Source: Gracilimonas sp965227215 (GTDB lineage Bacteria > Bacteroidota > Rhodothermia > Balneolales > Balneolaceae). Taken from it: a stretch of 64,000 nucleotides of DNA. Location of the stretch: contig OZ245729.1 of assembly GCA_965227215.1 (NCBI GenBank), forward strand, positions 1,488,001 to 1,552,000, in the 5' to 3' direction. The number at the start of each line of letters is the position of its first letter. Positions within the stretch are counted from its first letter, which is position 1. Shown here piece after piece: positions 60,255 through 64,000 of this stretch. The notes under the pieces are model-generated. The model was given only the letters and a program-made list of their open reading frames with translations. It did not search any database and was not told the origin of the DNA. Made by a program: the position numbers and the translations under genes.

Positions 60255-61421
60255 ATGTATCCTAACAATGTGATTTCTGCGCTGCAGAAATTTAAAACTC
60301 CTTACTTTTTCTATGACCTTGATGTGCTTCGTAATACCCTTCAAAAAATAAAGAAGCATGCCATTTCAAAAGGATTTCATGTTCACTTTGCCTTGAAAGC
60401 AAACAATCAGCCTCGCGTTCTCGAAGTTATCAAAGAAGCAGGGCTGGGTGCCGATTGTGTGAGCGGAGGGGAGGTACAAAGAGCTGTGGATTCAGGATTT
60501 TCTCCGAATGAAATTGCCTTTGCCGGTGTCGGTAAAAGTGATGATGAAATAGAGCTTGCACTAAAACACGACATCTTCTGCTTTAACTGTGAATCTACCC
60601 AGGAGCTGGATGTACTGAATGAACTGGCCGGAAAGCATGGGAAAAAGGCACGCGTAGCCTTGCGGCTTAACCCGAATGTGGAAGCCGATACCCATAAATA
60701 CATCACCACCGGGCTGAATGAGAATAAATTTGGGATTAATGAATCAGATCTGGATGCGGTTCTGGATAAATTCCCAAACTTAGAAAACCTGGAGTTGATT
60801 GGTATTCACTTTCACATCGGTTCACAAATAGAAAAATTCAACCCCTTTAAGGAGCTGTGTTCTAAAGCCAACGCACTTAATAATTACATCGAAGACAAAG
60901 GCTTTAATCTGACTGTGATTAATGTGGGCGGTGGATTTGGCATTAATTATGATCACCCCAACGATCATTCTGTTCCTGACTTTGAGCGTTTCTTCGGCTT
61001 GTTTGAAGAAAATATTAAACTTAAAGAGCATCAAAGCCTGCATTTTGAATTGGGGCGTTCGGTTGTAGGGCAATGCGGAAGTCTCATTACCCGTGTTCTC
61101 TACACAAAAGAAGGCCAGGCTAAGAATTTTGCTATCGTCGATGCAGGGATGACAGAACTTATCCGCCCGGCTCTCTACCAGGCCAAACATCGCATCGATG
61201 TGCTCACCAGCGATAAAGCTGAAAAAAACTATGATGTCGTCGGTCCTATTTGCGAAAGCTCTGATACCTTTCGTAAGGACATTTCTATACCGGAAGTGCA
61301 ACGCGGTGATCTAATTGCAATCCGCAGCGCCGGAGCTTATGGGGAAGTGATGCGAAGTGCATATAACCTTCGGGAAGCAAATCCTTCCGTTTACTCTGAT
61401 GATATTGATGAAATAGAATAG
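60255..61421 (+). CDS. lysA: Diaminopimelate decarboxylase
   Basis: 388 aa PLP enzyme (fold type III) making lysine from meso-DAP. PLP Lys48 lies in HFALKAN; GGGFGINYD and HFELGRSVVGQCG are phosphate-loop and dimer segments; the C-terminal PICESSDTF and GAYGEVM hold the substrate/dimer residues (Cys from the partner subunit). Starts 9 nt after the antiporter. Aspartokinase, the first enzyme of the same pathway, begins at 62964. Confidence 0.93.
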   Translation: MYPNNVISALQKFKTPYFFYDLDVLRNTLQKIKKHAISKGFHVHFALKANNQPRVLEVIKEAGLGADCVSGGEVQRAVDSGFSPNEIAFAGVGKSDDEIELALKHDIFCFNCESTQELDVLNELAGKHGKKARVALRLNPNVEADTHKYITTGLNENKFGINESDLDAVLDKFPNLENLELIGIHFHIGSQIEKFNPFKELCSKANALNNYIEDKGFNLTVINVGGGFGINYDHPNDHSVPDFERFFGLFEENIKLKEHQSLHFELGRSVVGQCGSLITRVLYTKEGQAKNFAIVDAGMTELIRPALYQAKHRIDVLTSDKAEKNYDVVGPICESSDTFRKDISIPEVQRGDLIAIRSAGAYGEVMRSAYNLREANPSVYSDDIDEIE

Positions 61422-61427
61422 GATCTT

Positions 61428-62651
61428 TCAATTCAATTTCCCGGCTATAAACCCGGTTGTCCATGCAGCCTGGAAGTTGAATCCGCCTGTCACCCCGTCG
61501 ATGTCTAAAACTTCCCCTGCAAAATAAAGATCCGGTGATTTTCGACTCTCCATCGTTTTCATATCCACATCAGTTAAACTGATGCCGCCACAGGTGACAA
61601 ACTCTTCCTTAAACGTAGTTTTCCCCTGTACCTGATAGTCATCATTAGTTATTAAATGCACCAGCCGGTTGATATTCTTCTTACCCATATTCTGCCATAT
61701 CATATCATCGCCAAGTTCAATTTTACCCAGCAGGAATTCCCAAAGCCTTCCGGGAAGCTCAAATGGATTTACATTGGCAATTTTCTTCTTGGGGTGATTG
61801 CTTACCACTTCTTTCAAGGTACTCCGTACTTCCTGTTCCGGCCTTTCTCCTGTCCAGTTTACCAGGATCTTGAATTCGTAGTTCATCTCATGAAAATCAC
61901 GGGCTCCGAAAGCTGATAACTTAAGAACGGCCGGTCCACTCATTCCCCAATGTGTGATAAGTAAAGGCCCGCTACTGCTCAGGTTTGAACCCATAATTTT
62001 GATTGAGACCGGTTCTGCTACCACTCCCATTAGTTCTTTTATAGGTTCATTGGGCATGTTGAAGGTAAACAGGGATGGCACCGGTTCTTCGATATTGTGA
62101 CCAAGCTCCCGAAGCCAGTCAAAGCCTTTGGAACGAGGACTGCCACCGGTTGCTACAATTACTTTATCAGCTGTTTTGCGGCCTCCACGATGAAAACCTA
62201 ACTCATACCCATCTTCTGTTTTGCCAATCCGCTTTATATTAGCTTTGGTTTTAATTCCAATTCCCAACTTTCGGGTTTCTTCCATCAGACAGTCAATGAT
62301 AGTTTCGGAATCATCAGTGGTGGGGAACATCCGGCCGTCCGCCTCTGTCTTTAACTCGACCCCACGGCTTTCAAACCATTCTACAGTGTCAGTTGGCGAC
62401 CACATCCCAAAGGCCTTTTTAAGTGGTCGCTCTCCTCTCGGGTAAAATTTCACCAGTTCCCTTATGTCAAAACAATGGTGAGTTACATTACACCTTCCGC
62501 CTCCGGAAATACGCACCTTGGCGAGCAGCTTATCCGTTTTTTCATAGATTGTGACTTTTGCATCAGGATGATGATGTTTAGCAGAAATAGCACTGAAAAA
62601 TCCGGCAGCGCCTCCGCCGATGACAGCAACTTGTAGGTCTTCTTCACTCAT
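61428..62651 (-). CDS. NAD(P)/FAD-dependent oxidoreductase, YhiN/HI0933 family
   Basis: 407 aa flavoprotein. The FAD-binding motif is VIGGGAAGFFSAISAK (about 10-25), then KVRISGGGRCNVTHH and the C-terminal GEVLDIDGVTGGFNFQAAWTTG, diagnostic of HI0933/BaiN-like proteins. Reaction unknown; some relatives reduce bile-acid intermediates. A TATCTTTG box ends only 4 nt upstream of the ATG. Confidence 0.92.
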   Translation of the reverse strand: MSEEDLQVAVIGGGAAGFFSAISAKHHHPDAKVTIYEKTDKLLAKVRISGGGRCNVTHHCFDIRELVKFYPRGERPLKKAFGMWSPTDTVEWFESRGVELKTEADGRMFPTTDDSETIIDCLMEETRKLGIGIKTKANIKRIGKTEDGYELGFHRGGRKTADKVIVATGGSPRSKGFDWLRELGHNIEEPVPSLFTFNMPNEPIKELMGVVAEPVSIKIMGSNLSSSGPLLITHWGMSGPAVLKLSAFGARDFHEMNYEFKILVNWTGERPEQEVRSTLKEVVSNHPKKKIANVNPFELPGRLWEFLLGKIELGDDMIWQNMGKKNINRLVHLITNDDYQVQGKTTFKEEFVTCGGISLTDVDMKTMESRKSPDLYFAGEVLDIDGVTGGFNFQAAWTTGFIAGKLN

Positions 62652-62655
62652 GGCA

Positions 62656-62663
62656 CAAAGATA
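62656..62663 (-). promoter_or_regulatory. Candidate -7 box immediately before the YhiN-family gene
   Basis: TATCTTTG on the minus strand, with only TGCC between it and the ATG (62649-62651). If it acts as the -7 element, transcription would begin at or just inside the start codon, giving a leaderless mRNA. Confidence 0.4.
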
Positions 62664-62691
62664 CCGTTTCTTTCCACGAGTATCTTACCTC

Positions 62692-62876
62692 GCCACAAAA
62701 TCTCTAAAACTCAAAAAAGGTAAGATATGGAGTCCGGCATCAAGTAACGAGTAGAACGCAGATGAGGGATATCTTGCTGATCCTCGCAGAGATATTATTA
62801 ATTCTCTTTTCTGTGATCATCGGTTCACCCCGTGTTATGCACGTTCAATTAATTTGTGCTTTAGAGATTTTGTGGC
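62692..62876. repeat. Element bounded by a perfect 17-bp inverted repeat
   Basis: GCCACAAAATCTCTAAA (62692-62708) and TTTAGAGATTTTGTGGC (62860-62876) are exact reverse complements, enclosing 151 nt between the YhiN-family gene and aspartokinase. The inside has decayed words (CGCAGATGAGGGAT, CGCAGAGATATTATT). An apparent 70-codon frame across it is not credible. The remainder of the 312 nt spacer shows no other feature. Confidence 0.55.
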
Positions 62877-62963
62877 AAAACACACGGAACATAACTGCGG
62901 ATTTGGCATGGAATAGGCTGGGAATCCTCTTATTTTTAGCCCTCACTTTCAACAAGCTTTTTT

Positions 62964-64000
62964 ATGCAGATTAACGTACTTAAGTTTGGCGGCACCTCCA
63001 TGGCCGACCACAAAACCTGGAAGCAGGTATTAGAGATTATCAACAAATACGAATTTCCGGTTGTGGTTGTATCTGCCACTGCCCGAACGACCCGGCAGTT
63101 GGTTGAGGCTGGAGAACTTGCAGGACAGGGTAAGCTGAAGGAAGCCCTGGAAATCTCTGATAGCATCAAAGAAAGACACAACCAGATTGTTGACGATTTC
63201 CTGGAAGAAAATCCGCACGAAAAGAATAAGCTGATCAAAGACAGCTGCCGGAAGAATACGGATGCTAAAATCAGTAAACTGAATAAACTGCTTACCTATG
63301 TGGAGCGACAAGGAACCCTTTCTCCACAAATGAAAGATGCCATTGCCGGTATGGGCGAACAAATTTCATCGTACTTGCTGGCTCAATGCGGACTTGCCCT
63401 CAATATGATGACGCAACACATCGAGGCTCGTAAAATCATCAAGACAGATGCCGAATACGGGAAGGCGAATCCGAATCTTCTGGAAATAAATCAGCGGTGT
63501 GGTTCGCTGGAAACCGTTCTTGAAAGTGGGTTCATTCCCATTATTGGCGGATTTTATGGTGAGTCGCCACAGAAAACCATTACCACTCTTGGCTTCGAAG
63601 GATCGGATTACACCGCCAGCCTGATTGGCGGTGCAGTTAATGCTGAAACCATTGAAATATGGACGGATGTAAGCGGGATTTTTACCAGCGATCCTCGTTT
63701 TATACCGGAAGCGAAACCCCTGGATGAAATGAGTTATTTCGACGCTACGGAAATGGCTTACTTCGGAGCTAAAGTACTCCACCCCTCTACTTTAAAGCCA
63801 GCTCAGGAACGCAATATTCCTGTTTACGTGAAAAACATGTTCGAACCGGAAGCACCCGGAACTAAAATCATTCGGGAGTCGCATCACGACCTGGATGTAC
63901 TGGCTATGTCGTTCAAGCAGAATATGGCCACACTCACCATCAGTGCTTATGAAACGGTGATGGGTTATTCTTTTCTGACTAAAGTATTTGCTGTACTGGA
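62964..64000 (+). CDS. Aspartokinase, partial (possibly fused to homoserine dehydrogenase)
   Basis: 345 codons run to the right edge from ATG 62964. The kinase signature VLKFGGTSM is at 5-13, with VVVVSATARTT, IAGMGEQISSYLLA, IGGFYGESPQKTITTLGFEGSDYTASL and IWTDVSGIFTSDPRFIPEAK. An ACT-type regulatory region begins near 325 (MATLTISAYETVMGYSFLTKVF). Catalyses the first step from aspartate to lysine, threonine and methionine. Whether a homoserine dehydrogenase domain follows cannot be seen. Confidence 0.93.
   Translation, partial: MQINVLKFGGTSMADHKTWKQVLEIINKYEFPVVVVSATARTTRQLVEAGELAGQGKLKEALEISDSIKERHNQIVDDFLEENPHEKNKLIKDSCRKNTDAKISKLNKLLTYVERQGTLSPQMKDAIAGMGEQISSYLLAQCGLALNMMTQHIEARKIIKTDAEYGKANPNLLEINQRCGSLETVLESGFIPIIGGFYGESPQKTITTLGFEGSDYTASLIGGAVNAETIEIWTDVSGIFTSDPRFIPEAKPLDEMSYFDATEMAYFGAKVLHPSTLKPAQERNIPVYVKNMFEPEAPGTKIIRESHHDLDVLAMSFKQNMATLTISAYETVMGYSFLTKVFAVL

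Noticed and set aside
62762..62974. 70-codon frame before aspartokinase
   Set aside because: It spans the right arm of the inverted repeat and overlaps the aspartokinase start; hydrophobic run arises from AT-rich decayed words.

Overview
The window reads as a chromosomal segment of a marine, Bacteroidota-like bacterium, most probably Balneolota (Balneola/Gracilimonas type) or a close Rhodothermota relative. Sequence reasons: a gliding protein GldC homologue, a secreted CotH protein ending in a type IX secretion sorting domain with the NYPNPFNPTT motif, long-form IspH, dimeric-type glycyl-tRNA synthetase, many genes starting with TTG or GTG, and a recurring TATCTTTG box upstream of genes, which fits the Bacteroidota -7 promoter element. 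Genus assignment is inference. No phage, insertion sequence or CRISPR array was seen.

Layout. 1-6.1 kb: end of an outer-membrane protein, a small unknown gene with prmC, a candidate oriC with DnaA boxes, then dnaA-folB-folK-deoxynucleoside kinase-small membrane protein-TPR as a tight operon. 6.3-11.4 kb: tRNA-Leu(GAG), a membrane protein whose reading frame carries a GIY-YIG relic, exported MsrA, an exported amidohydrolase with a DUF2911 protein, SRP RNA, an MscS-related channel and a DUF2179 protein. 11.4-20.1 kb, minus strand: GT39-like transferase, YjbQ, ispH fused by overlap to a MazF/DUF2281 toxin-antitoxin pair, pepP, an orphan HsdR N-terminal protein, and yidC-rnpA-rpmH. 20.3-38.9 kb: TPR protein, CotH/T9SS protein, glyS, nth, Memo-family protein, gldC, ABC-F ATPase, lipoproteins, small enzymes, a BASS transporter with an acyltransferase, sodC, and ptsI-ptsH.

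39.1-54.4 kb: gatC, a YfhO-type membrane protein and then a surface-glycan region: two GT4 glycosyltransferases, an acyl ligase-ACP-LpxD-like acyltransferase operon, a PIG-L deacetylase, UDP-GlcNAc 2-epimerase, a five-gene operon (methyltransferase, sulfotransferase, FemAB/GNAT, polysaccharide deacetylase, GT4) and a Wzx-like flippase. 54.5-64 kb: hisS, an APC permease fused to PTS EIIA and RCK_C domains, a cation/proton antiporter, lysA, a YhiN-family flavoprotein and the start of aspartokinase.

The most interesting candidate system is the acyl ligase/ACP/LpxD-like module beside a PIG-L deacetylase, which has the parts for a deacetylate-then-reacylate decoration of an amino sugar, parallel to LpxC/LpxD but with its own acyl supply. 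A second is a possible phosphorelay from EI and HPr (36.9-38.9 kb) to the EIIA domain of the APC permease (55.8 kb), since no sugar-type EII permease is present here. A third theme is non-coding: several unrelated stop-proximal hairpins built from short repeated words, plus two longer elements with inverted termini.
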